Below, piece by piece: positions 1 to 7,336 of a stretch of DNA of 12,813 bases (the first letter of the stretch is position 1; each line of letters opens with the position of its first letter). This stretch comes from Euperipatoides rowelli. Lineage: Eukaryota; Onychophora; Udeonychophora; Euonychophora; Peripatopsidae. The translations under genes were made by a program, and so were the position numbers. The notes under the pieces are model-generated. The model worked only from the letters and a program-made list of their open reading frames with translations, had not been told where the DNA came from and searched no databases. The stretch is taken from assembly GCA_003024985.2 (NCBI GenBank), contig PXIH01S0012778.1. One strand, 5' to 3'.

Positions 1-172
1 TAATTTTATCTTTAAATAACTTTTTTTTTATGCATTTTAAAAAAAAAATTTCCAGTGGAATTTTTTTTAATAGTAATTATCTTTGAAAATCAAGAATAAA
101 AAAGAATAAAAAAAATCCGTTACATTTGACCTTTAAGGAAATGTTATATATTACTGTTGTATGTTGTTATAA

Positions 173-222
173 TTATTATACCTATACTATTATTATTGTT
201 AATAATAATAGTAGTAGTAGTG
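173..222. repeat. Imperfect (ATT/AAT)n and (TAG)n microsatellite
   Basis: Trinucleotide runs of tat, att, aat and then gta follow one another with few interruptions. The short plus-strand reading frame over this segment translates to I/L/V runs, as expected of repeat DNA and not of a gene. Confidence 0.7.
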
Positions 223-620
223 ATAATATCCACAATAGAATTCTATTACTATACATTATCCAGTACTACCATTATATTCAACTGTAAACCCTGGGATAGA
301 AGGCTTTGGGGGGCACAAATGTCTCCAATTTACCATAGACCATCAGAAAGGATTTATAAAAAAAAAGTTAAAATAATTGTCTAAAATCGAATTAAATTAA
401 TAGGAAACAGATAAAATTGAATTTTTATTTTCATGCAAATGAGAATGCTCAGTCCATATGTAAATCGGGCAATGATCATATTTATTGTAACATAATTATT
501 GAATTCAGACAAGTTCTTAAGAATTTTATAAAAAAAAAAAAAATGTAAAAAAAAAAAAAAGCAATCAAATTGTACATTTTACTGTGTAAAGACAAACTGG
601 ATCTGTTTGTAAAGGCTACA

Positions 621-643
621 TTCTTTCTTTCTTTCTTTTTTTT
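621..643. repeat. (TTTC)n pyrimidine microsatellite
   Basis: About four TTTC units run into a T homopolymer. A very similar tract recurs at 1215-1244, so pyrimidine tetranucleotide repeats are common in this spacer. Confidence 0.75.
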
Positions 644-1214
644 ACTACAGTAGTAAGAATGATTCTAAAACGGACTACTAATCAGATGGCTAGTGTTTGA
701 ATATTTCTAGCACAAGCAATTATCTGAGACTCCAAGGTAATCTTAAAAATTTTCTAGGCATTGCCTTTTTCAATTAATTTCCTTCTGTTTAAGCTAGGTT
801 GATGAAAGTAATAATTAAAAAGAAAAAAAAAAAAGAAAACTTAAAGGGTCATATTGTCAGAGACTGTAATTTAAGACTTTTTCAATACAATATGATGTAA
901 TTGAAGATCTCCAAGACACAAGTTCCTACACAGATTTGAAATAAATCTGAAGCAATATTAAAATACAGGGGAAAAAAACAACCTACAAACAAAGATTACA
1001 TTAAAAGAAAACTTATTAATTGTTCTTAACACAGAGTTTTAAAAGTTTATATTGAATATACAGCTGAAATGCAACATCACCAAAGGTAAAGCACAACATG
1101 GCACCATTAAATGAGTATTTTGTAAAAAAAAAATTTAAATAATTTTTTAATAAAGAGTTCAGGGTAAGTCCTCCCTTCCCCCACTTTTTTTTTTTTTTTA
1201 TGTTAGTATACATT

Positions 1215-1272
1215 TTTTCTCTTTATTTCTTTCTTTCTTTCTTTGGGGGTGGGGTGTTTGGGGTGGGATGGG
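1215..1272 (+). repeat. (TTTC)n tract abutting a G-quadruplex-capable G tract
   Basis: A pure C/T tract ending at 1244 is followed at once by five G runs (1245-1249, 1251-1254, 1260-1263, 1265-1267, 1270-1272) separated by loops of 1 to 5 bases. That fits the standard quadruplex pattern of four or more runs of at least three G with short loops. The same strand therefore switches abruptly from pyrimidine-only to G-rich. No gene lies nearby to suggest a regulatory role. Confidence 0.6.
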
Positions 1273-1538
1273 TGTGGTGTCTTTTAACTCATGGTGCCAA
1301 AGAGTTAGACTTTAGGTGGAGGGTTCCCTCTAATTCATGGTGCCCAGGGTGGTTGCCCTGTTGGCCCATCTATGAGCCTTCTCTAAATACAATAAGAAAA
1401 ATATAAAAGTAACAATTAATTTTTGATAATTTCATTTTATATTAGAGATACCGTATATGTTTTAACAGAAATGAAAAACATTATGATCATTATAAAGTTT
1501 AACATCTAAATTTAAAAAAATTAAATGTGGAGTTATTA

Positions 1539-1543
1539 AAAAT
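1539..1543. repeat. Target-site duplication of the copia element, left copy (AAAAT)
   Basis: AAAAT immediately precedes the TG of the left LTR, and the same AAAAT directly follows the CA of the right LTR at 8213-8217. Five base pairs is the usual duplication length for Ty1/copia integrases. This pair fixes the LTR start at 1544 and not at the next TG, at 1549. Confidence 0.8.
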
Positions 1544-2074
1544 TGATATGGTGATTGACACCAAGTACTTGTGAGAGGTCCGCAAAGTGAAAGTTATAAA
1601 CTCGAAAGTTTAATAAAAATATAATCATCATAACAATAAAATATTTTATCAATAACATACAAATAGATTGAAAACAATATTAAATATCATTTGTACAATA
1701 TCTGCAGTTAAGTTGCTTAGCATTCGCTTTCATCAGAATACAGGTTAAAAATATACATACGGTATTCATCATCTCAGCTTCTTGATAATCTTGATTTTGT
1801 ATTCAATAATTCATACCACATTTACTTATGAACTATAATTTACTTTTCATACTTGTAATCATCTGATACTTTTTATCAGTAGAATCATTTTAAATATATT
1901 TTGTCAGTTTTGTTCTGACATCGTTCTTTTCCTTCATTAAGGATTTTTTATCTATATTAAGACATTAAGAACTTAGATGACATATATTGCATGCTTGTTA
2001 TACAGCATGCATATCAGCAAATTGTTTATAATTAATTTTATTAATATCATGTGTGTGATTTATTAATTCTATCA
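1544..2074 (-). repeat. 3' LTR of the copia element (uninterrupted copy)
   Basis: This 531-bp copy aligns along its whole length with 7033-8212 once the insertion there is removed. On the element's sense strand it starts TGATA and ends TATCA, giving a 5-bp terminal inverted repeat. It keeps about 20 bp near 1680-1700 that the other LTR has lost between two ACAATAT words. It also preserves the empty target site for the DNA transposon found in the partner LTR (ATCATCTG followed by ATAC, around 1857-1868). No clear purine-rich tract for plus-strand priming can be seen next to its inner end (2075-2095). Confidence 0.93.
1988..2011 (-). promoter_or_regulatory. Conserved stem-loop inside the LTR
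   Basis: TGCATGCT and AGCATGCA form a perfect 8-bp stem around an 8-base loop. The partner LTR keeps it at 8126-8148 with seven of the eight pairs, although the bases just outside have diverged. It lies about 65 bases from the outer end of the LTR sense strand, where U3 regulatory elements are expected. Any function is inference. Confidence 0.4.
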
Positions 2075-2129
2075 AATCTCATCTGCGTCGGTATCATGTA
2101 TCCTCTTTGGTTGATTCTTCCTTTGTTGT

Positions 2130-2600
2130 TCATATTAGTCCCATGTTTTGAATCAATTTTTGTAGTTTCTCGGTTGGTATTGCCTTGGTTAATATGTCTG
2201 CTTCTAAATCTTCACCTGATTTATGGGTAAGGATGATATTTTTCATCTCTATTTCTTCTCTGATCTTATAACATTTACGCTTAATATGTTTTGTACGTTG
2301 TCTTATGCAGGTGCTATATGCCCAGTCGATTGCCAATTTACTATCTGTGTATATCGTCATTGAAGGCTTTGTAAGCCTATTTATTCCCATTTCTGTTATT
2401 AGGTTTGTTATCCATTTCACTTCTCTCAAAATCTCACATATAGTATTAATTTCTGATTCGTAGGTGGAGAGTGTGTTAAGATCTTGTTTTTTAGTTTTCT
2501 AAGAAATTAAAGCTTGTCCTAGCATCACATTGTATCCAGATTGGGATCTTGCATCTTCTGTTGTGCACCAAGTTGCATCACTGCTTGCTGGTGATAACTT
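2130..2600 (-). pseudogene. Copia Pol: RNase H domain (C-terminal end)
   Basis: The Ty1-type RNase H degrades the RNA strand of the RNA-DNA hybrid during reverse transcription. Reading leftward, the domain opens with the first catalytic aspartate in DATWCTTED (codon at 2577-2579), followed by SQSGY and ALIS, then a stop at 2499-2501 where the family has a conserved tryptophan (ISWK). Next come STYESE (the family's LSSTEAEY region, holding the catalytic glutamate), the REVKWI helix, YTDSKLAID with the third aspartate, and RTKHI followed by ADILTK, the usual copia C-terminal signature. The frame ends with a natural stop at 2130, close to the 3' LTR as expected. The last 99 codons are uninterrupted. 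It is a clear family match despite the nonsense mutation. Confidence 0.9.
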
Positions 2601-3615
2601 CATTGTCTGTGCGATACCAGAGGCTTAAGTCAGGTGTTCCCTTTAAGTACCTTAATACTCTTTTTGCTGTTTATGTGCACTTCTCTTAGATCATTACTGT
2701 ATTGCGATAGTTTATTCACTGTGCATGATATATCGGGTCGTGTTCCTCCTGCAATATATGTCAGTAACCCTATCAGTTCCTGATATTTGGTTTTGTCAGT
2801 CCTCGGTGATTCCTTATATACATTCAAGTTTTGATTACTATCCATTGGATTCTTGGTGAGGCTACATTCTTCCATCCCTTGTTTACTTAGTAACTTCTCA
2901 ATGTGTTGTTGTTGATGTATTCTATATCCATCTTGTGTTTTTACGATATTCCTAAAAATGTACCATTTCCTAATTATTCTCTCATTACAAATTCTTCTTG
3001 TACTAGTTTCATTTTGTCCTTTGTCAAATTTTCATTCGTTCCAGTGACTATACAGTCATCGATATATACACCAAGCATGACAAAATCTCCCCCTGTCGAT
3101 GATGTATATGCTTGTGTCCATATTCATTCTTTTGAATCTTATTTTTGTTAGAGTTTCATTTAGTTTTTTATTCCAGGTTCTGCCTGATTGGGGTAGACCG
3201 TATAGTTTTTTTGTAGTTGGCAGACTTTACCTTCAATTTTTTGGTTCTTTCTGGTTGTTGCATATATGTGGGTTGTTTTAATATCCCATGTAAGTATGCT
3301 GTCTNNACATCATATCTGGTTATTTTTATGTTTAGTCTTGCTGCTATTGCTATGATAAGTCTCACGCTTTCCAATTTTATTACTGGTGAGTAGCTTTCAT
3401 CGTAATTAAGTCCTTTTATTTGTTTGTTTCCAACTACAACCAGTCTAGCTTTGTGTCTGATGTTTCCTTCTTGGTCTTTTCTTTGTGTATACCCACCTAT
3501 TTTTTAGTATATTTGTTCCTTCCTTTTTGTCTGTTAGTCACAACATTTCATGTTATTTTAATGAATTTAGTTGTTCAGTCATTGCAGCTTCCCATTCTTT
3601 TTTGTTTTTAGAATT
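2601..3615 (-). pseudogene. Copia Pol: reverse transcriptase domain
   Basis: This is the RVT_2-type reverse transcriptase that copies the element RNA into DNA. Reading leftward, the entry motif WEAAMTEQL lies near 3585, RWVYTK near 3490, then SVRLIIAIAARLNIKITRYD, TAYLHG and YMQQPE (3230-3370), the YGLPQSGR fingerprint near 3195, and the catalytic YIDD motif at 3055-3066. Copia elements normally read YVDD here. Further on are the connecting segment QQQHIEKLLSKQGM (near 2890), NPMDSN, YQELIGLLTYIAGGTRPDI (near 2740) and a final LKGNT. Frames change several times: between the start and SVRL, before YGLP, and after YIDD. Two undetermined bases (3305-3306) sit in the motif that holds the first catalytic aspartate. 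The product would be non-functional. Confidence 0.92.
3305..3306. other. Two undetermined bases in the copia reverse transcriptase
   Basis: The Ns fall just after the catalytic aspartate codon of the TRYD-TAYLHG motif. They do not hide the domain identity. Confidence 0.95.
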
Positions 3616-3915
3616 TACTGCTTCCCAGTAGTTGTTTGGGTTTTCTTCGGTGGTTGTTGTTGGCAGGTTTGTGTTGTTCCTCTGTTTCTACTTGATCTCC
3701 TTTCACCTTTTCATTGTGCTTCTTCTTATTTTTTAATGTTTTGTTTTATTTGACTTTCTTCTAATATTCCTTTTGTCATTCCTCTTTTTTCTCTTCAGTT
3801 TCTATGTTTTGATTTGTTTCTTCTTGTTGTGTTTTGTCTTGATTTTGATAAGTTAGTGTATCTATGTCAATTTTTCCTAAGTTGGATATGTTCATTGGGT
3901 CTATTCCCAGTCTTC
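3616..3915 (-). pseudogene. Copia Pol: lysine/glutamate-rich integrase-RT linker
   Basis: Between the integrase C-terminal motif and the reverse transcriptase entry motif, the minus-strand translations are rich in K, E, Q and N and carry several stops. Copia polyproteins normally have a variable, charged linker here. No conserved residue allows a firm frame to be followed, so I call it from position and composition only. Confidence 0.55.
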
Positions 3916-4790
3916 TTCTATGAATCTTACATTTCTGCTCTCTTGTATTTTATTTTCAGTGGGTAAGTATATTCTGTACGCTTTTCTTGTACATGAATAT
4001 CCTATGAAGGCACCTTGAGTTGCTCTTGGTTCAAGTTTGTTATGCCTAATTGATTTAGGGATCCAACAGTGTGCTTTGCAACAAAAAGTTCTCAGGTGTT
4101 TTATTGTTGGTTTTTTCCTTTTCCATTTTTCTAGGGGTATTTTGTTGCCTAATCTTTGTTTGTATGTTCTGTTTTTTATGTAAGTGGCTGAGTTGACAGC
4201 TTCGCCTCAAAATTTTTCTGGTAACTTTGCATCTAATAGCAGGGTTCTGGCAGTGTCTAATATAGTTCTATTTGCTCTTTCCGCTACTCCATTACTTTCT
4301 GGGGAGTAATGTGTGTGTTTTTTCATGTTTTATTCCCTCTTTGGAGAATAATTCTTCAAATTCCTTGTGATAAAATCTGTGCCATTGTCTGGTCTAACTC
4401 ATTTTATTTTTGCATCTGTTTAATTTTCTGTGATTGTTTTGAAGTTTAGGAATCTTTCGTAGGCATCATTTTTATGTTTTAATAGTTCTACAAAGGTCAT
4501 TCGGGAATAATCATCTACTATCATGAAGATGTATGAGTTTCCTCCTAAGGTTTTTGTTTGTATTGGACCACATAGGTCTATGTGTATCAGTTCTAGTATT
4601 TTTTTAGGTTGTTGCTTAATTATTTTCTTGTATGGCTTTCCTCTTATACAGGAGTCACAATTTTTAATTTTTTATTTTTTTTCTGTCATATGTTATGCCA
4701 TCTGCTACTTGAGTTTTTTTCCATTTGTATTATTCCTTGTATACTCTAAGTGTCCTAATCGCCTATGCCATAATTTTTCATTTTGTATTT
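3916..4790 (-). pseudogene. Copia Pol: GAG-pre-integrase zinc domain and integrase
   Basis: The integrase inserts the cDNA into host DNA. An HHCC zinc module begins it: LWHRRLGHLE (near 4755) and CDSCIRGK (near 4655). The catalytic core follows: aspartate 1 in HIDLCGP (codon 4576-4578), VDDYSR, aspartate 2 in RPDNGTDF (4387-4389), and the glutamate in GVAERANR (4279-4281). The spacing is 62 codons, then 35 codons, the D-D-35-E of copia integrases. The core continues as ARTLLLDAKLPEKF (a stop replaces the expected W), GEAVNSATYIKNR and GAFIGYS, ending with the C-terminal KAYRIYLP and ESRNVRF motifs. Stops include one before VRPDNG and one in ENxTDAK. The stretch after DNGTDF is out of register until about THYSPESNG, so two compensating indels are likely. 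Confidence 0.93.
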
Positions 4791-5019
4791 CTTTTTGTTT
4801 TCCTATGTATGCTTTTTCTTGTGTTATTTTTGCTTTTAATTCTGTGCTTTTTATATATATATTGTGGCACCATCTTAGTTGAATTTTGCTTCATTGTCCT
4901 TTTTTACTATTTCTTTGACTGATAATAAGTTATCTCTTAGTTGTGGGACATACAGTACGTTTGATAGTTTTTTTATTTATAGATTCATTATTTGTTTGTA
5001 CTTGCATAATTATTTCACC
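4791..5019 (-). pseudogene. Copia Pol: protease, C-terminal half
   Basis: The strongest motif is VLYVPQLRDNLLSV (about 4915-4960), the characteristic end of the copia retropepsin just before the pre-integrase zinc domain. It is preceded by GEIIMQVQTNNESINKK (to 5019), a beta-strand segment of the same domain. The reading then passes into 4791-4910, where several stops occur and no motif can be assigned. The N-terminal half of this protease, with its catalytic DSG, lies on the far side of the LINE insertion at 5755-5893. Confidence 0.85.
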
Positions 5020-5020
5020 A

Positions 5021-5142
5021 TTTATTATTATTATTATTTATTTATATACGCAAATGTTATTACAATGAGTATTAAAATCCTTAGCCCTTTCGGATATAGG
5101 ATTTTTTACATTTTTTTTTAAATATAATTAATTAAAACTAAA
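5021..5142 (-). repeat. LINE 3' UTR and (TAA)n tail
   Basis: On the sense strand about 100 bp of A/T-rich untranslated sequence follows the ORF2 stop, ending in a run of TAA units (5021-5044). Short 3' UTRs with a simple-repeat tail are characteristic of CR1-like LINEs and mark the priming end of the insertion. Confidence 0.75.
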
Positions 5143-5710
5143 TTAAATGTTATTCATATGTTTAATTGTGTTGATCAAAGGTGAATTGGCGTATCTCTTT
5201 GTTCTATATCTTGGAACAATATATTTACAAGAGTTTCTGGTCACTCTATCAGATACGGATCCCTGTGTTGGAGAAAGGAACTCTGGGACATTATTGAAAA
5301 AATTAATTACAAATGAGGCTGACAAGTCAAGTCAAGTTCCAATGACCTCAACCAAAAGTCCAACAATGCCTTGTCATAACTACTATAATGATAGCCCAAA
5401 ATGATTCTCGTTACTCTTTTTTGCACAGATTCAATCATCTGAATTTGTCTCTTATTCAAAGCTGGAGACCACACAGGAGAGCAGTACTCTAAAACATTTC
5501 TAATATATCTTACATATGTCATTGTCAATAATCTATTATTTGCTCCCATCCTTTTCAGTTTATACAAAAAAAAAAACATAAGACAATTTGACTTTTTTAG
5601 CATTGAATCAACTTGAATGTTCCACCTAAGATCAGCCTGTATCCACACACCCAGTATATTAACACTTTGGTTCTCATTCCCTGGCAGCCCATCTATAATG
5701 ACCAAAGGGT
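5143..5710 (-). pseudogene. LINE ORF2 C-terminal fragment (reverse transcriptase thumb and tail)
   Basis: The fragment opens in KKKIHPLVIIDGLPG and runs through ILGVWIQADLRW, the family's LGV.ID..L.W strand. It then has TYVRYIRNVLEYCSPVWSPA, ALNKRQIQMIESVQKRVTRI and YDKALLDFWLRSLE, which match the thumb and C-terminal helices of CR1/Jockey-like LINE reverse transcriptases. The catalytic palm motifs lie upstream and are missing. After LELDL the frame breaks at a triple CTTGA repeat near 5320-5335: one extra 5-bp unit shifts the frame. The other frame continues with PTQGS, VTRNS, YRTKRYANSPL and a natural-looking stop at 5143, the usual end of this ORF. Otherwise it is unbroken for about 130 codons, so this insertion looks better preserved than the copia around it. 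Confidence 0.87.
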
Positions 5711-5754
5711 GAATTTTTTTCTTTCTTAAAACTATGATTAATTAATTAATCATA

Positions 5755-5893
5755 ATTTGCTTGGGCTTCTATAGTTCTATCTTGCTCTGTTAGGTTGATT
5801 TTTGCTTTGTAGGCTTCAATGTTTTGTAGATTATTTTTGTTGGCCGTCATATAAATTGATCAGCCAGAGTCTAAGTGCCATGTTATTTTATCA
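5755..5893 (-). pseudogene. Copia Pol: protease, N-terminal half with the DSG active site
   Basis: The retropepsin cuts the copia polyprotein. The catalytic triad motif appears as WHLDSG (DSG codons at 5863-5871), but the next residue, normally alanine or a small residue in DSGAS, is a TGA stop (5860-5862). SIYMTANKNNL follows, which aligns with the flap-side region of copia proteases, then EAYKAKINLTEQDR and EAQAN, where the LINE breaks the domain. The frame differs from the K-rich segment just upstream, so another indel lies near 5893. Confidence 0.85.
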
Positions 5894-6794
5894 TTATTTT
5901 GTTGTTCTTCTGTTTTGTGATGTTTGTTTTGTTGTTTTTAATGCATATAGTGCTTGTTCTTCATCTCTCTCATTTGTATAGGTGGTGTCTGGTTTGTTTG
6001 CTACTTTTGCATGTTCTATTGTTTTTGCAATATATTTGGTTTTTTTCTTTAATGTATTTCTGTTTTTGATGATTTTCTTTGTTGTGCCAACAATGTTCAG
6101 TTGGATGACCTGAATATATAACAATTTATGTTTGGTTTGTTGTTATATGTTTTTCTATATTGGTTTGTTTTGTATGCATTTTCATCTGTTTTTCTCTCAT
6201 ATTGTGGGTTTTCTTTTTCTTTTCTCATTTATTCTTCCTTTAATGCAGTGTGTATTTTGTCTGTCATATTTTTATTTGTTCTTAGTATTATGGCTATGTT
6301 TTCGTATTTCTCATTTATTCCTCTTGTTATATAAAAGTTTATTTCATCTTCTATTTTTCCTCCTATCGCTCTTATTTTGGATATAATGTTTTTTATTCTA
6401 GTGAAGCAGGCATCTATTGTCTCATTTCTGTGCATTTTTATCACTTTTAATTCTAGCATTAGGTTCATGACTTTATTCTTTCTATTACTGGCATACATTT
6501 TCTCTAAGTCTTGCCAGACATTCTTGGCAGCCCATTCGTCTGCAAACATCCCTGCCTGGTCAGAGGATAGAGACAATATTAATGTGCTAAAAGCTTCATT
6601 TTTTTTCACTCCATTCTTGATTTATTTTCCACTCTTTTCGATTTTTTGTCATCACTGTCTGGGGTAATATCATCTATTATAACTTCCTGAAATATTTTTT
6701 TTTTTGCTTTCAGATAGGCTTTTATTTTTAGTACCCATATGTTGTAGTTTGGGCCTGTTAACATTTCAAATTTCCCTATGTTATTATATTCCAT
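5894..6794 (-). pseudogene. Copia Gag (nucleocapsid protein) with a damaged zinc knuckle
   Basis: Gag forms the virus-like particle and binds the element RNA. The ATG at 6792-6794 starts MEYNNIGKFEMLTGPNYNIW, a typical copia Gag N-terminus with the conserved L.G.NY..W. The frame stops near 6606 beside a run of eight A. It continues, shifted, as the UBN2-type Gag core: DEWAAKNVWQDLEKMY, NKVMNLMLELKVIKM, DACFTRIKNIISKIRAIGG. A stop follows at about 6226-6228, in otherwise good frame with K/N-rich sequence up to CYIF. The CCHC zinc knuckle (6090-6123) is broken. Its first Cys (CY) and its GHPTEHCW half can be read, but the second Cys codon reads Phe and about 8 bases are missing between the halves. 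Beyond it lies a K/N/T-rich segment leading into the protease. Confidence 0.9.
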
Positions 6795-6881
6795 TGTGAT
6801 TTATTATTATTACTTTTATTTTCAGTTTTTGCTTTCACTACCGTATTGATTTTGTATTTTTATAAAGATGTTGCTACAACT

Positions 6882-7030
6882 TGATAATACCTAAGCTGGT
6901 AATACCCAAAAATGATAGTACCCAAAGTGATGATATGCAAAGTGATAGTATCCAAAGGGATGATATGCAAAGTGATAATACCTAAGGTGATAATATGCAA
7001 AGCTCTTCTACCAATTGATAATATTCAAGC
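6882..7030 (-). repeat. 15-bp tandem repeat array in the copia leader
   Basis: Eight consecutive units of 15 bp (one of 16) fill 6882-7002, with a ninth degenerate unit at about 7016-7030. The plus-strand form is TGATAATACCTAAGN, alternating with TGATGATATGCAAAG. Two sub-types partly alternate, suggesting a 30-bp higher-order unit. The array lies between the 5' LTR and the Gag start, so it would be in the untranslated leader. The leader of Drosophila copia is known to contain repeat-based enhancer sequence, so a transcriptional role here is a reasonable inference, not shown by the sequence. Confidence 0.85.
7003..7013 (-). promoter_or_regulatory. Candidate primer-binding site (initiator-Met tRNA-like)
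   Basis: The sense strand reads TGGTAGAAGAG. It matches 10 of the 11 bases complementary to the 3' end of animal initiator methionine tRNA (TGGTAGCAGAG). It begins about 19 bases inside the 5' LTR, further than the usual 0-10 bases. A second partial match (TAGCAGAG) straddles the LTR end at about 7030-7037. Which one primed synthesis, if either, cannot be decided from one copy. Confidence 0.4.
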
Positions 7031-7328
7031 TCTGCTATGGTGATTGACACCAAGTACTTGTGAGAGGTCCACAAAGTGAAAGTTATAAACTCGAATGTTT
7101 AATAAAAATATAAATCATCATAACAAAAAAATATTTTATCAATAACATACAAATAGATTGAAAACAATATCTACAGTTAAGTTGCTTAGTATTCACTTTC
7201 ATTCAGAATACAGGTTAAAAATATACATAAGATATTTATCATCTCAGCTTCTTGATAATCTTGATTTTGTATTCAATAATTTATATCACATTTACTTATG
7301 AACTATAATATTATTTTTCATACTTGTA

Positions 7329-7336
7329 ATCATCTG
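7329..7336. repeat. 8-bp target duplication of the inverted-repeat element (left copy)
   Basis: ATCATCTG here and at 7998-8005 flank the insertion exactly. The unoccupied LTR reads ATCATCTG once, followed by the same ATAC. Confidence 0.9.

Larger units (their letters stand above)
1..1538. other. A/T-rich non-coding spacer
   Basis: This stretch has long A and T homopolymers, short-unit microsatellites and no open frame with recognisable protein features. The short frames present are low-complexity translations of T-rich or ATT-rich DNA. A locally G-rich patch (about 1245-1375) contains two copies of a catggtgcc word and a small hairpin (CAGGG, 6-base loop, CCCTG, about 1345-1360). It may be the remains of an unidentified short repeat, but I cannot name it. 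Confidence 0.7.
5020..5754 (-). mobile_element. 5'-truncated CR1/Jockey-type LINE inserted in the copia protease
   Basis: This segment interrupts the copia protease. On one side copia stops in QAN (5755-5760), and on the other it resumes at GEIIMQ (5019). The inserted DNA encodes the C-terminal part of a non-LTR reverse transcriptase, followed by about 120 bp of 3' UTR and a (TAA)n tail (5021-5044, sense strand), which is the usual 3' structure of a CR1/Jockey-group LINE. Only the last fifth or so of ORF2 is present, as expected from 5' truncation at insertion. It lies in the same orientation as the host element. A certain target duplication is not visible. AAAT at both edges, or AATTATG with slightly different borders, are candidates, so the limits may be off by about 10 bp. 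Confidence 0.85.

Noticed and set aside
157-384. 75-codon plus-strand frame beginning MYVVIII.
   Set aside because: Mostly a translation of trinucleotide microsatellite DNA; no family signature or gene context.
433-440. Perfect POU octamer ATGCAAAT.
   Set aside because: A single 8-bp word in A/T-rich spacer with no gene nearby is expected by chance.
1016-1406. Two short frames around the poly-A/T and G-rich tract (minus 1016-1213, plus 1200-1406).
   Set aside because: Composition follows the homopolymers and the G-rich patch; no start context, motif or neighbour support.
1549-1553. LTR start at the TG of TGGTGATT.
   Set aside because: With that border the flanking five bases do not match (TGATA against AAAAT). 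Starting at 1544 gives a perfect AAAAT duplication and a matching TGATA/TATCA terminal inverted repeat.
4523-4922. Long plus-strand frames with hydrophobic translations that look like membrane proteins (also 3420-3753, 5875-6069, 6128-6386).
   Set aside because: They lie antisense to A/K/N-rich copia coding sequence. The complement of such codons reads as F, L, I, C and V, so the apparent membrane segments are shadows.
6606-6620. Programmed ribosomal frameshift in Gag at the A-run.
   Set aside because: The break is inside the Gag core and not at a Gag-Pol boundary, and many other lesions are present. Decay at a homopolymer explains it.
6882-7002. CRISPR-like array because of regular short repeats.
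   Set aside because: The 15-bp units are directly contiguous with no unique spacers, and the setting is the leader of a eukaryotic retrotransposon.
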